A stretch of DNA of 64,000 nucleotides, taken from the NCBI GenBank assembly GCA_019671005.1, contig CM033752.1, forward strand, positions 27,226,969 through 27,290,968, written 5' to 3'. Source of the DNA: Hibiscus mutabilis (Eukaryota; Streptophyta; Magnoliopsida; Malvales; Malvaceae). The position numbers were made by a program, and so were the translations under genes. Of the stretch, positions 46,270 to 57,542 are shown piece by piece. Numbering within the stretch: position 1 is the first letter of the stretch; each line of letters starts with the position of its first letter. The notes under the pieces were generated by a model, which searched no databases, was not told where the DNA came from, and was given only the letters and a program-made list of their open reading frames with translations.

Positions 46270-47430
46270 ATGGGACCGATGAGAGAGTTACGATCTGGTA
46301 CGATTGTTGCTACCATGGGGTAGGATGTTGAGGGAGATGTTGTACCTCCTGGAGGGTTGCCACCGCCCCCACCTATTCCACCTGAGGGAGTAGAGCAAGT
46401 ACCATATACGCCAGCTGGGCCGGGGATGGGTAATATGTCACCACTGATTCAGGTTATGACCGGTGCTTTTTAAGTAATGGTTGTAGGTGTTCATGTGTCG
46501 GCACCACCAGTTGTTGGGTAGGGTTTACCGCTTGAGTGTCTCCACAGTTTGGGCAGAGTTGAGCTTCTGAGGGCTGGTTGGCTAGTGTTGAGAGGATACT
46601 AGGCCAGATGGGGTGTACTGATACACGTAAGCTGGGTCGTGCTATTTCCCTGTTACAGGGTGATGCCTATACATGGTGGACTACCATGATTTCTGGTATG
46701 GCGACCGATGATGTGACCTGGGAATTCTTCTGTGGTACTTTTCGAAAGAAGTATCTAGGAGTCTGATATCAGGACGATAGGAATAAGGAGCTCATGGCTT
46801 TGGCGCAGGGCAGTATGTCTGTGGCAGAGTATGAGGTGCAGTTTGTGAGGCTGAGTCAGTACGCACCTGAGTTGGTCCCTGACGAGTGCCAACGATGTGA
46901 TCATTTTTGCTACAGACTCATACATGAGGTTAAGACATACATGCTTATTGTTGATTATATTGATTTCGATGTGTTGGTTTCGCAGGCCAAGAATGTGAAG
47001 CAGAATCTTGGTTTGGCTTCTGGGTCGTAGGGCTTTTGTTCGGGTAAGAGAACCGCTGATTCTGGTTCTAACGGTGGTCAGGCTAAGAGACAACATAGAA
47101 GGAGGTTTCGCTTGGAGCCGAGGCATGGCGGAGGTGTTGTGGGATGTGGAGTCTAGGGGCAGGGTGCCCAGGTTAGAGCGTCGTTTAACACCTGTTGGGT
47201 TTGTGGATCCTGAGATCATCTGAGGCGAGATTGTCCGCGTCTGGCCAGAGAGGGTCAGGCACATGCGCCTATTGTGACCAATACTTATTGGAGTTGTGGG
47301 TCTGGCGACCATCAGAGGTGTGATTGTTCGTTGTTGGCCCGAGGTGGGTAGGGTGCTGCACCTATTGTTACTCCGCAGCGAGGCTGTGGTTGTGTTCGTA
47401 GGCCATTTCAATGTCTAGATGGTGGGCAGT
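46270..47430 (+). pseudogene. gag of the Tekay element
   Basis: ATG at 46270. Pro-rich N-terminus (about 46345-46380), then the capsid part with LQGDAYTWWTTMI (about 46655) and QGSMSVAEYEVQFVRLSQYAPEL (about 46800-46870), which are hallmarks of chromovirus Gag. Two CCHC-type knuckles follow (about 47193-47235 and 47284-47330); the second has lost its first Cys (Tyr). TAG, TAA and frameshifts occur at several places, for example about 46321, 46764 and 47028. Confidence 0.8.
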
Positions 47431-47990
47431 AGACTGTGGTTCATACCATTTCTATCCAGCCTGAGGGAGGTGGATCGGCTAGGTTGTATGCGCACTACGA
47501 GGGTTGTAATGACACCAATGTGATTACAAGTACTTTCTCTTTACAGTCCTTGTCGTTGTATTCGTTGGTTGATTCTGGTTCTACCCATTCATACATCTTG
47601 TGTGAGTATGCCCAATTGCTTGATATACCTGTTGAAATTCTAAATGTGGGTGTTAGAGTGACCAGTTCTCTTGGTGAGACAGTTGTAGTTAATAAGTTGT
47701 ATCATAGTTTCCCGTTGATGGTTCAAGGCCATATTTTTGTTGTAGATCTGATGAAGTTGCCATTCCATGGCTTTGATGTTATTTTGGGAATGGATTGGTT
47801 TACCGAGCATCAAGATGTTGTGGATTTTGAGACCAAATGGATATTTTTGAGGTTGTTGGATACTTTCGAGGCGGTGGTTGTTGGTGAGAATACCAAGTAC
47901 TTGTCTAATGTTGTTTTGACTTTGGAAGCGAGTCGGATGTTGGGTTCTGAATGTCAAGCTTTCTTGGTCTCTGTGATGAATCCTGGTTTA
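47431..47990 (+). pseudogene. Aspartic protease of the Tekay element
   Basis: LVDSGSTHSYI with the catalytic Asp codon at 47571-47573, and the second conserved block GFDVILGMDWF at about 47771-47803, are both intact. The frame is open from 47436 through to the RT start at 48356. Confidence 0.88.
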
Positions 47991-48815
47991 AAGGAGTTGA
48001 GGGTGCATGATATTCGCATCGTATGTGAGTTTTTGGGTGTTTTTTCAGAAGAATTGTCGGGGTTGCCACCTGACCGTGAGGTAGAGTTTGGTATTGAAAC
48101 CTATGCGAATACGACACCGGTGTCTATTACTTTGTACCGCATGGCCCCGAAGGAGTTGAAAGAGTTGAAGACACAATTACAGGAGTTGCTTGATCGTGGG
48201 TTCATTAGATCAAGTATTTCACCGTGGGGTGCACCGATATTGTTTGTAAAGAAGAAGGATGGTACGTTGCAGATGTGCATAGATTATCAGCAGTTGAACA
48301 AGTTGATGATAAAGAAAAAATATCCGTTGCCACGGAAAGATGATCTATTTGATTAGTTCTGAGGTGCATCAGTGTTTTCTAAAATCAATTTGAGGTCTAG
48401 GTACTATCAGTTGAAGGTGAAGGATGTGGATGTGCCCAAGACCGCTTTTCGTACAAGGTACGATCATTATGAGTTTCTTGTGATGCCGTTTGGTTTGACC
48501 AATGCACTGGCTGCTTTTATGGACATGATGAACCGGGTGTTCCATGAGTTTTTAGATCAATTTGTGGTGGTGTTTATCGATGATATCCTAGTGTACTCTC
48601 GTACTGAGGAGGATCATGATAGACATTTGCGGATTGTGCTGCAGACGTTGTTGGATAATCAGTTATATGCCAAGTTAAGCAAGTGTGAGTTTTGGCTTAG
48701 GGAGGTTGTGTTCCTCGGGCATGTTGTGTCAGCCAAGGGAATTCGTGTGGATTCGCACAAGGTTGAGGCTGTAATGAGTTGGAAGGTGCCTAAGTCGATA
48801 ACAGAAGTCTAGAGT
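47991..48815 (+). pseudogene. Reverse transcriptase of the Tekay element
   Basis: LKTQLQELLDRGFIRSS and WGAPILFVKKKDG (about 48170-48265) start the domain. A TAG at 48354-48356 and the following TGA separate it from 48372-48812, which carries the catalytic box FIDD at 48573-48584 followed by ILVYS. TAG at 48810-48812 ends the frame. Apart from the stops the domain is well preserved. Confidence 0.88.
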
Positions 48816-49440
48816 TTTCTTGGTTTGGTTGGTTATTACCGTAGGTTTGTGGAAGGTTTCTCCAGTTTGGCTGCTCCTTTAACCAAGTTGTTGCAGAAGA
48901 ATGTTCATTTTGAGTGGACGGAGGATAGGCTGCGAGTGTTTAAGAAGTTGAAGGAAGCTTTGATGTGCGCTCCAGTCTTGGTTCAACCTGAATCAAGAAA
49001 GGAGTTCATTGTTTATAGTGATGCGTCATATGTTGGGCTTGGTTGCGTGTTGATGCAAGAAGGTAAGGTAGTTGCGTATGCATCTAGGCAGTTGAAGTTG
49101 CATGAGCGTAATTACCCTACTCATGATCTTGAGCTTGCCGCGGTTGTGTTTGCCTTGAAAATCTGGAGGCACTACCTTTATGGCAAGTTTGTGGTTTATA
49201 CGGATCATAAGAGCTTGAAATATTTGATGTCTAGAAGAAGCTGAATCTTAGGCAACAGAGGTGGCTTGAGTTTCTTAAAGATTATGAGCTGAGCATTGAG
49301 TATCATCCGGGACAAGGCAATGTTGTGGTGAATACTTTGAGTAGGAAAGTAGCTGTGGAGTTGAGAGCTATGTTTGCTCGTTTAAGTTTGACGAGTAACT
49401 GTGGATTGTTGGCTGAGTTGCAAGTGAAACCATCCTTGTC
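48816..49440 (+). pseudogene. RNase H of the Tekay element
   Basis: YYRRFVEGFSSLAAPLTKL (about 48835) precedes YSDASYVGLGCVLMQ (Asp, about 49018), HERNYPTHDLELAAVVFALK (Glu, about 49105-49160) and YTDHKSLKYL (about 49198-49227). A frameshift near 49236 and TAG near 49442 break the end. Confidence 0.87.
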
Positions 49441-50440
49441 GTAGTCGATCAAGGAGAGGCAACTGTATGATGAGAGTTTGGTGCAACATGTAAAGGATAT
49501 CATGGATGGGACTCCTACAGATTTTCATTTCAATGACGATGGGTGTTGTGTTTTAAAGGTCGAATTGTGGTGTCTGAAGACGATGAGTTAAGGCGTACCA
49601 TTCTGACTGAAGCAATGCTAGTCCTTTTGCTATGCATCCCAGTAGTACTAAGATGTATCGTAGGTTGAAGAAAGATGTGGCTGATTTTGTTTCTCATTGC
49701 ATGGTATGTCAGCGGGTTAAGGCTGAGCAACAGTTTCCTTCCGGGTTGTTGCAACCGTTAAGGATACCAGAATGGAAGTGGGAAAGGATCACCATGGATT
49801 TTGTGTCTGGATTGCCTTTGACAACTACCAAGAAGGATTTCGTTTGGGTGATTGTTGATCGGTTTACGAAGTGTGCGTATTTTGTGCCAGTGCATACTAC
49901 GCATACCTTAGACAGGTTGGCCGATCTGTACATCTCCGAGGTTGTGCATTTGCATGAGGTGTCTAAATCTATAGTTTCAGATAGAGATTCGCGTTCACGG
50001 TAAGGTTTTGGATGTGCTTGCATCGTGCTCTGGGAACAAGATAGAATTTCAGCACTTCGTATCATCCTCAGTCGGAAGGTCAGTCGGAGCGCGTGATTCA
50101 GGTTCTCAAGGATATGTTGAGGTGTTGCATTATTGAGTTTTAGGGAACGTGGGAGAAGAAATTGCAGTTGGTGGAGTTTGCTTATAATAACAGTTACCAG
50201 GCTAGTATACAGATGGCACCGTATGAGGCATTGTATGGAAGGAGGTGTCGTACGCCCGTGTGCTGGGCTGAGGTTGGGGAGAAGCATCTTTCCTTACCTG
50301 ATGTTTTAAAAGGCATGAATGAGAAAGTAAATTGATATGTGAGCACTTGAAAGCGGCTTCAAACCATCAAAAATTCTACTCGGATTTGAGGCGTAAAGAT
50401 ATAGAGTATGTTGTTGGTGACCGACTGCTTTTGAAGGTAT
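49441..50440 (+). pseudogene. Integrase of the Tekay element
   Basis: CMVCQRVKAEQ zinc-binding end (about 49701), WKWERITMDFVSGLP (first Asp, about 49799), FVWVIVDRFTK and SIVSDRDSR (second Asp, about 49981) in one frame. After a frameshift near 50000 come the SEGQSERVIQVLKDML stretch (Glu, about 50088) and YNNSYQASIQMAPYEALYG (about 50180-50240). Several stops are present, for example TAA at 50001 and TAG at 50142. Confidence 0.85.
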
Positions 50441-50850
50441 CGCCTTAGAAGAAGGTGATGCATTTTGGGCAGAAAGGGAAGCTTAGCCCGAGATTTATTG
50501 GACCATACGAGGTTGTTAAGCGTGTGGGTCATGTCGCTTATTGTTTGAGGTTACCTCCCGAGTTGGACATGATTCATGATGTGTTTAATGTTTCGATGTT
50601 ACGGAAGTATTGGTCGGATCCATTGCATGTTATGCCAGTTGAGGATATCGTGTTGAGACCAGATTTATTATATGATAAATAACCGGTGGAGGTTCTTGAT
50701 TCCATCAGTAAGGTTCTTCGTGGCAAGACGGTTGAGTTAGTTAAGGTGTTTTGGAGGCACCGCGGCGTTGAGAAAGCCATGTGGGAACGTAAGTCGGAGA
50801 TGCTAGAGCAGTTTCTGCATCTGTTTCCTCCAGGAAAATTTTGAGGATGA
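50441..50850 (+). pseudogene. Integrase C-terminus with chromodomain-like tail, Tekay element
   Basis: KLSPRFIGPYEVVKRVGHVAYCL (about 50479-50545) is the GPY/F-type module. After a TAA at 50680-50682 the PVEVLDS-VLRGKTVELVKVFWRH-WERKSEM segment (about 50683-50805) corresponds to the chromodomain of Tekay/Del elements. That domain is thought to bind marked heterochromatin and guide insertion. Confidence 0.8.
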
Positions 50851-50858
50851 AATTTCAT

Positions 50859-50872
50859 AAGTGGGGGAGAGT
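50859..50872 (+). other. Polypurine tract, Tekay element
   Basis: AAGTGGGGGAGAGT immediately before TGTAATGCC. This is the usual chromovirus form. Confidence 0.88.
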
Positions 50873-51050
50873 TGTAATGCCCCAGTTTTGGGCCTAGCGG
50901 TTTTGAGGTTTAGTAGTTGGTCTGGTGGACCGGGTTAAAGATTCGAGTCGAATTTGGGACCGTTATATAACTTAGTCGAATTTCCTAAGTTAGCCTTTTG
51001 CCAAAACCTTAGTACTAAATGACCCTTATATAACTTAGTAAAATTTTCGG
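50873..51050 (+). repeat. 3' LTR of the Tekay element, truncated
   Basis: The first ~95 bp match the 5' LTR start. After about 50967 it diverges, with a repeated CTTATATAACTTAGT word. From about 51055 the sequence is inverted Tekay gag, so the LTR is cut to under 200 bp. Confidence 0.75.
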
Positions 51051-52300
51051 GTTGTTACAACATTAGTATCATTTCTTCTCACACGGTGCACAAAAACTCT
51101 CATCAGTCCACCACCCTCAGGCTGAACCGCTACAGTATGGACAACAACTCTCTGACCATCGTCTCTTTGCTGAAAATGTCCACGATCGTGCCCATGGTCT
51201 CTTTTTGGCACAACAACACGTGTTATAACTTGTCCCTCTCCAGCCAACTGCAGACAATCACGCTTGAGATGATCTAGCAATCCACAACTCTAACGCGTAC
51301 CCAGGGCACCCCAGCACTCCTCTGTATGCTTTCTTCTACATCTCCTTCACTCAGGTACTCCAGTATAGGCATTTTGAACCTTGCGAACCTCGTCCAGCAT
51401 TGCCTCCACCATACCTCTGATCAGGTCGGTACCTCCTATCTCTATGCCTCTTATAGCCATCTTGGCCAACATCCGACTCAGCCTTTCTCTTCCCAATTGA
51501 AGAACTCCCAACACAAGCAGACAACCCCAAATTCTATTTTATGTTCTTAGCTCAAAAAACTAGGACATCAAACTCTGTATAGTCTGTAGCCAACATATAT
51601 GTCTTCACCTTATTGATCAAACCATAGCAGAACTGATCGCAACATTATCACTCATCAGGAACCAGCTCAGGTGCATACTTGCTCAATCGGATAAACTAGA
51701 TCTCATATTCGGAAACAAACATGTTTTCCTGCTCTAAAGACATAAACTCCCTCTTCTTCTTGTCTCGATAACGAGTTCGCAAATACTTTTTGCGAAATGA
51801 AGCACAAAAGAACTCCCAAGTTACATTAGCAGGTGCCACACCTGCAACAACAGTTGTCTACCAACTGTAAGCCTCACATTGCAGCAATGAAACCATACAA
51901 CCCAACTTGCGATCATCTGTACACTCCATCTGGCCAAGAATCCTCTATGCTAGCAAACCACTCTTCAACAGTTTCAAAAGCCAAACCTTGAAACTCAGTA
52001 CCACCCAGACTATGCAGACGCTCTAAAGGTAACCCGATATTCACTGCTACAAGCGTCGGTGTAGGTACTTGCACTCCAATCATGGTCGTCTGGAAAGCTC
52101 CCGTCATCGCTTGGACCAATGGTGTCATGTCACCAAAAATAGGTCCTTATGGTGCCTGAGGTGCACCACCCTCAACTCCAACATTAGTAGAGGGATCGGT
52201 GGAGGAGGAGCCAACTGCTCTTATTGTCTATTCACTACACTTCCCACATGAGCTCTTGCCTCTCGTCTTGGTCCTATCCACAAAAATATGAGTCTAAACA
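51051..52300 (-). pseudogene. gag of the inverted Tekay relative
   Basis: Minus-strand frames match the forward gag: PLVQAMTGAF and GLPLERLHSLGG (about 52020-52115), the capsid middle with stops, DHLKRDC (half a zinc knuckle, about 51255) and VVHTVAVQPEGGG (about 51110-51150), corresponding to VVHTISIQPEGGG at 47434. The last shared codons are at about 51055-51065. Confidence 0.75.
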
Positions 52301-52554
52301 TGATAATGCAATAAAAACAAAAAAATTAGGCCAAATTGCAGCAAAAATCCAAGTCACTCTTGTTTAAAACAAAATCATTTAACTCTAGTAGTAATAAGGC
52401 AATGTGTCCCTAAGCTAAACACTTAAACATTTCACATATCAAACATAATCTCACAAATTCAAACACAGTGCATAACAATCAGAGGAAACATACATCAACA
52501 ATACATCAAACAATCATAACCTACCTTCCAACAATCATAACTAGGCATATGATA
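52301..52554 (-). other. Leader of the inverted Tekay relative
   Basis: Non-coding. On the minus strand it aligns with 46033-46265 of the forward element (shared CATTGCCTTATTA and TTGATTGTTATA-like words). A degenerate remnant of the primer site (GAGTATCATATGCC, minus strand, about 52540-52553) lies at its edge. Confidence 0.55.
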
Positions 52555-52565
52555 CTCCTTTACCC

Positions 52566-53041
52566 ATATCGATATGGTTCTTAGCTAATGGAAATTGTTT
52601 TTACGCAAATGGCTATCGAGTATCGATATGGCTTGTGCCCGTATCGGTATGCAGTTTTTGATACACCATTCAACCTTAGAGATAACGGCTATGTAAGTAT
52701 CGGTATGGTCTATACTCGTACCGATACGAGGTATTAGATTTTCCAAATCTTTTGCATTTAATATTCGACCGTTGTCTTGTCAGTTTACTGGAATCACAAA
52801 CTTTGGAAATCTGTTATAGCGTACCAATACGTTCACAAGAGTATCAATACGGGTTTTGGTACTCGAGCATTTAAGATTCTAGTGAGTAAAACTAGTACCG
52901 ATACGGTACAGATCATTTCGGTATGCCGCTGTTATTTTGACTTTGCATACTGATACGCACTTAATGTGTATTGATACCCCATTGTACAACGGCTATTTCT
53001 TTTTATGGCAGGTACCGATACGACAACCCGCGTACTAAACC
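52566..53041. repeat. GTAYCGRTAC palindrome array in the copia LTR, six pairs
   Basis: Pairs start at 52620/52641, 52697/52718, 52821/52841, 52895/52915, 52947/52968 and 53012/53032 (spacings 21, 21, 20, 20, 21, 20); a single unit is at 52566. The last ends 96 bp before the TATA box at 53138. Confidence 0.85.
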
Positions 53042-53137
53042 GGGGGTAGACAGACAGTATTTAATACGGGAAAATTGCTCTCCAACGGCTATAATCAATC
53101 CCTCAACCACCCAAACAGTTAGAAATCAATGAAAGGG

Positions 53138-53143
53138 TATAAA
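53138..53143 (+). promoter_or_regulatory. Candidate TATA box of the copia LTR
   Basis: TATAAA in the context GGTATAAAATGAAG, the same TATAAAATGAA context as at 24655. It lies about 490 bp before the LTR end. Confidence 0.5.
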
Positions 53144-53629
53144 ATGAAGTCTCCAAAGCTACAACAACAACTAATGATGAAGTCATAAGCATTCAAGCAA
53201 AATTCCAACCTCTTTGAGCCTATTAGAGTCAAACTTTTGTAACCCTTTTGAGTGAGAAAAAAATGTATCATTTATTTTCAAGATTGGGATGGTGAGTGAT
53301 CTAGAATTGTGCAAACATCTATCATTGTAAGGATTTTTAAGTTTGCATATTGTATCTTTATCTTGTGAGTTTCCTTAAGATTTGAGTAAAAAATCTTAAG
53401 AGAATTTGTAAGGTTAGCCCTTTGTCCTCAAAAGGAAAAATTCTTAGTGAATTGTTGAAAATCCTTAGTGTAGTGCTAAGGTAGTGGATGTAGAGCTTGT
53501 TTAGAAGCTTGAATCACTATAAATTCTTGTGTCTTATTTTTCATATTTTTCCTTTAGGTCCACAAATTTTTTTAATTACCAATTCATCCTCCCTCTTGGC
53601 TAAACTCATTGATTGATCATCCCAACAAT

Positions 53630-53642
53630 TGGTATCAGAGCC
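53630..53642 (+). other. Primer binding site of the copia fragment (tRNA-iMet)
   Basis: TGGTATCAGAGCC, an exact complement of the initiator tRNA-Met end, lies two bases after the LTR end AACA. Confidence 0.9.
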
Positions 53643-53664
53643 GCACTCATTAAATGTTTAACCA

Positions 53665-54282
53665 CCGTTGAGATGATCATAAAGGTGATTCAATCAATCG
53701 GTGATCAAGCCATGGCATCTACTTCGGGAAAAAACCTCTACGAGTCTCAATCCATCACCAAACCTCCTTATTTCAATAGGGAAACTATTCTTATTGGAAG
53801 AATCGTATGAGGCTCTTCATCAAATCCAACGACTACCTCTTTTGGGATATAGTAGAAGTTGGATCAGCCATTCTGATGAAAAGAGAATGACACTTTCTCA
53901 TTCCAAAGTCCAAGCAAAAGTACACCGATGAAGATCGGAGTAGGCTACAACTAAATGACAAAGCTTTGCACATTATTTTTTGTGCTCTTAGACCGGATGA
54001 GTACTCAAAAATATCTTCTTGCACAAGTGTAAAGGAGGTATGGGATAAGCTCAAAATGACATACAAATGCACAAATGATGTTAAAGAGACCGAGATTGAA
54101 CTCCTCAACTTGAGCTATGAGAATTTCAAGATGGAACCGGATGAGGACATCACCAAGATGTTTGATAGATACTCTATTATTGTCAATGGATTTAAAGGTC
54201 TTGAAGAAATTATTCTAGAAGACAAGCTTGTCCAAAAGCTCATTTGTTCCTTTCCCGAGTCATGGGATGGACAGAGAACCGC
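53665..54282 (+). pseudogene. Copia gag N-terminal part
   Basis: An early segment with KPPYFNRE (about 53760) leads, after frameshifts and stops near 53800-53960, into NDKALHIIFCALRPDEYSK (about 53953-54010, start in frame upstream of 53966) and VKEVWDKLKMTYK, the UBN2/gag-pre core of plant copia Gag. The frame runs on to LICSFPESWDG (about 54238-54270) and is then cut by Tekay LTR sequence. Confidence 0.8.
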
Positions 54283-57200
54283 TGTAACCCCCTTGACTCA
54301 GTCTAGTCGTAAGATCGAATTGAGCGAGCTATATTAGGGTTTGTTGAGACAAACCTAGAGGATTTACGTTCTAATGGTCCATTTTTTTTCTTTTTATATT
54401 ATCTAAATGCATCATTATTTCCTAAGGTGATCATATTGGTTATGGTGAAGATTACAACTCAATCGGGTGTCGAATTGACATCCAATTGTTTAATTTCGCA
54501 TTTTAGGGACTAAAATGTAGTTTCAGATAATTATTAGGACTTACATGAAATTGAATTTACCAATCCGTAATTAATCACATTTAATGCTTTCATGTTAAAT
54601 CTCAACTCAAAATAACCATCCAAACTCATTTAATTGCATAAATAAGAAATATGGACTAAATTGCAAAGAAAGCAAACTTCAGAAAGCATCTTAACCAATT
54701 TAACGACCTGCGTAGCTGTACAGGGCCCCATCCGTATCAATACGGGTTTAAAATACAAAGGCACGCCGATACGATCCTCAGGCGTATCAGTACGGGGATG
54801 TGATCTTGAAAATATAGGATTCTAGTAGTAAAAGGTCGTACAGATACGGCAACCCGTGTACCGAAATCGGGCTTATTTACCAGCTATGCGTACCGATATG
54901 GTTACCAGGCATATCGGTATGCCTAGGCAATTTTACCTAGATTAAGCTGAGACAGGTCCCCGCGTACCGATCCCAAACGACACATACCGGTACGGATAGG
55001 CCTGTAATGACCTCTTGGTCCAACATATGACACTTTGGCTCAATCTAACTTACTCCATACAACATATAAACATCATATAACCTCATAAACATCAATTTCA
55101 CAAACATAGAAGCATGGTAGAAGATCATACTCAACATAGCATACTCAAGGCAAATCCTTATAGGCATGATATCTGCCCAAACATGCATAATGTTTCTGAA
55201 CCCCTCAAAATCAAGCGTTCATCATCATACAAATATAAAACACCATACCAAACTTATACAAATAGGGAGTATCCCAAAATACACCTCCCAATTACAACTT
55301 GGTTACATTGCATTTTATTACTACTTAGAATTTGTGAAACCATACTTTGAAAAGTCTCAACCCTTGGATCCTCCCATGCTCGATCGTTGTCCGCAAAGCC
55401 TATTTCTCTGCATTAATCAGAAATGAGAGCATAAGCTATAATCTTAGTGAGGGAATCTCTAAAAAACTCATCAATGCAATTCAAATCATTTTATTTCAAA
55501 CCAAGTACAAATGTCTCATAGCAAAACATATCATGCTTCCATAATCTTTTTCAAATGCACATTTAAAATCATTTACAACACATGTATCATGGATTTCATC
55601 TCGACCTCAATTTAAGCTTTAAATGCCAAATCTCTATATAGCAAGCTTAAAGAGCATCACATGTATAAACCACATTATACAAACATAATCCATTTCTCAT
55701 GATACATTATCTAGTATATTGGCTTTCAAGTGACTCGAAACAAGTTTCCAATCTCTTTACAAAGTATATCGGATACATGGATCAGTCAAGTGGTTCCCTC
55801 AACCACTTCACATACATACCTCAACCGGAGTAACGACACACTTGCCCACCTCTACGGTTCAAACTGAAGTAACAGAACCTTTACCCACCACAACGGTTTG
55901 GATGTATAAATCTACCAGTGGGAGAAAACAGAACCTTTACCCACCTCAACATGAGATGACTTTTTATAGTGCACTAACAATCCTATGGCCGGCTAATTAT
56001 ATCCGGTAACATTTAAACCACATCACTAGCCAATATACTCAATAAATCCACATTACCTCACTGTTTTATGTATGTATCAAATCAAATCAATTTCCAATAC
56101 ATTACATCATGTATTCTAGCATTCTCAAAATTCATTTCATAAACCATTTGCAATACTCAATAGTCATCGTGTATGATCATTTATAATCTCTTTCATTTCT
56201 AAAACATGCATAATACAGTGAGAATTCAAAACCAACAACATATGCATGAGATTATATTTCGCAATACCGAAAATGAGAGAGAGCTCAACTAATACATACT
56301 TCCGAGATTAGATGAGTGTTTCAAACTTAATCTAAACTCCCACAACTTCTTTCAAACCCTTTTAATAGCAGTAAAACACATTTCCACTCACCGACAACCC
56401 AAAGCTTGCTAGCCGATACGCGTTCAAGCCTCCGATGCTTTCGCAACGTCTCCAAAAGCCAAAGGATTCGATTCCCCTTCTTTACCCAAACAAAAACAGA
56501 GGATTAATGCACTTCCATGCATCTCAAATCCCCAACAAACAACAAACATAACTTCGCCTCCCTTAGATCCATCAAAAGCCTAACTAAAACAACCAAAATC
56601 AACACCAAACTTCATCTAAACAAAGCCCAGCCAAAACTATTGATTTCAACATCCCAGCAACATCAATTAACATCCAAAAACATCCTAAACTCGTACTTAT
56701 ACCTCCAGCAACACCACAACGCCAAGATCATATCAAAAACCAACTATAAACAACCTAGAAAATTAGCAATTCATATAATTTTAGGATTCCTTTAATTAAC
56801 CTCTTCTTTAACATTAAAACACATCATATAAGAGATCTAAATCAATTAGATTCATTGCAAAATAGATCCAATTCAATATTTATTCAATTTCCACACAAAA
56901 CTCAATTCAATTACCAAATCCATGTTTTAATCATAATTCCATAACATAATTCAGTAACAAAGGATCAAGAACTTGGGAATTTCAATAAAGAACCTTTAAT
57001 TAGAGGAGAGAAACGAAAATCACCTCTAATTGTTGATTGCTCCCTTAATTGGCAAAGTTTGGTTGAAATCCAAGTAGATTTTGCAATAGAAATTGAAGAA
57101 ATCAATTAAGAAACAAAAAGGAAATCAATAGGAATTGATTCCTGAGAGTTTTGGAGTGAAAATCTTAGTTTGGCTGCTGGGAAAAGTTTAGAGAAAAGCA

Positions 57201-57425
57201 GTTACGTAAGAAAGTGATTTTGCAAAACTAAAAATCCTTTTATTAAATCCTATTTTATTTTAATAATAAACCAAATTAAAAAACTTTAAAAATAACCTAA
57301 ATTAAGGGAAAATCTGATGAAAAATATTGGTCAAATAGCTCCTTAAAGATTCTAAGTTTTGACCCTTTTACGATTTAGTCACCAAAAACAGTTTTGTAAA
57401 CTTTTCATTTTAGTCACTAATTAGG
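54283..57425 (-). repeat. LTR of the inverted Tekay relative (about 3.1 kb, start truncated)
   Basis: Its 3' end (TGTAACCCCC on the plus strand) is at 54283. It matches, inverted, 45600-46009 and 29215-31060. It includes the region corresponding to the copy B insertion point (about 55650) and about 0.6 kb lost from the forward copy. There is a TATA at 54391-54398. Plus-strand ORFs at 55114-56795 are by-products. Confidence 0.82.
54734..54993. repeat. GTAYCGRTAC palindrome array in the inverted Tekay LTR
   Basis: Pairs start at 54763/54784, 54838/54858, 54890/54911 and 54964/54984 (21, 20, 21, 20 bp), plus a single unit at 54734. They occupy the same LTR position as 45456-45581. Confidence 0.85.
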
Positions 57426-57542
57426 ACATTGTCCTCAATGTCAAAATTAAAAGTAGAAATTAGAGGATTTTACATGTTATGCTGCTATTGATTGCTAGAA
57501 CTAACACATAAAAAAAGCAAAAAAATATTAAATAAGATAATA
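57426..57542. other. Short spacer between LTR remnant and LOG pseudogene
   Basis: AT-rich, no features; probably the 3' flank of the LOG copy. Confidence 0.4.

Larger units (their letters stand above)
29016..51050 (+). mobile_element. Tekay-type chromovirus (Ty3/gypsy), interrupted by Athila copy B
   Basis: The parts are 5' LTR (29016-31060 plus 45451-46009), PBS, gag, protease, RT, RNase H, integrase, chromodomain-like C-terminus, polypurine tract and a truncated 3' LTR (50873-about 51050). The LTR start TGTAATGCC is shared by both ends. Domain order, the tRNA-iMet primer site and the chromodomain-like tail place it with Tekay/Del chromoviruses. The ORFs carry several stops and frameshifts. 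Confidence 0.88.
52555..54282 (+). mobile_element. Ty1/copia fragment: LTR, primer site and part of gag
   Basis: LTR-like sequence with TATA at 53138 and an AACA end at 53627, a perfect tRNA-iMet primer site at 53630 and a copia-type Gag frame follow in order. Gag is cut off at 54282, exactly where the inverted Tekay LTR ends (TGTAACCCCC from 54283). The 5' LTR start was not found, so the left end is probably truncated. Confidence 0.75.
51051..57425 (-). mobile_element. Inverted, truncated Tekay relative (5' LTR, leader, gag, start of protease)
   Basis: On the minus strand the order is LTR (57425 to 54283), leader and gag (52550 to 51055). It is cut off inside the gag-protease linker at the junction with the forward element's 3' LTR, and at its far end about 200 bp inside the LTR. 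A plus-strand copia fragment (52555-54282) lies between LTR and leader. Homology to the forward Tekay element is clear but diverged. Confidence 0.8.

Noticed and set aside
55114..56795. Several plus-strand ORFs of 60-90 codons
   Set aside because: They lie within the inverted Tekay LTR and have no domain; ORFs of this size are expected by chance here.
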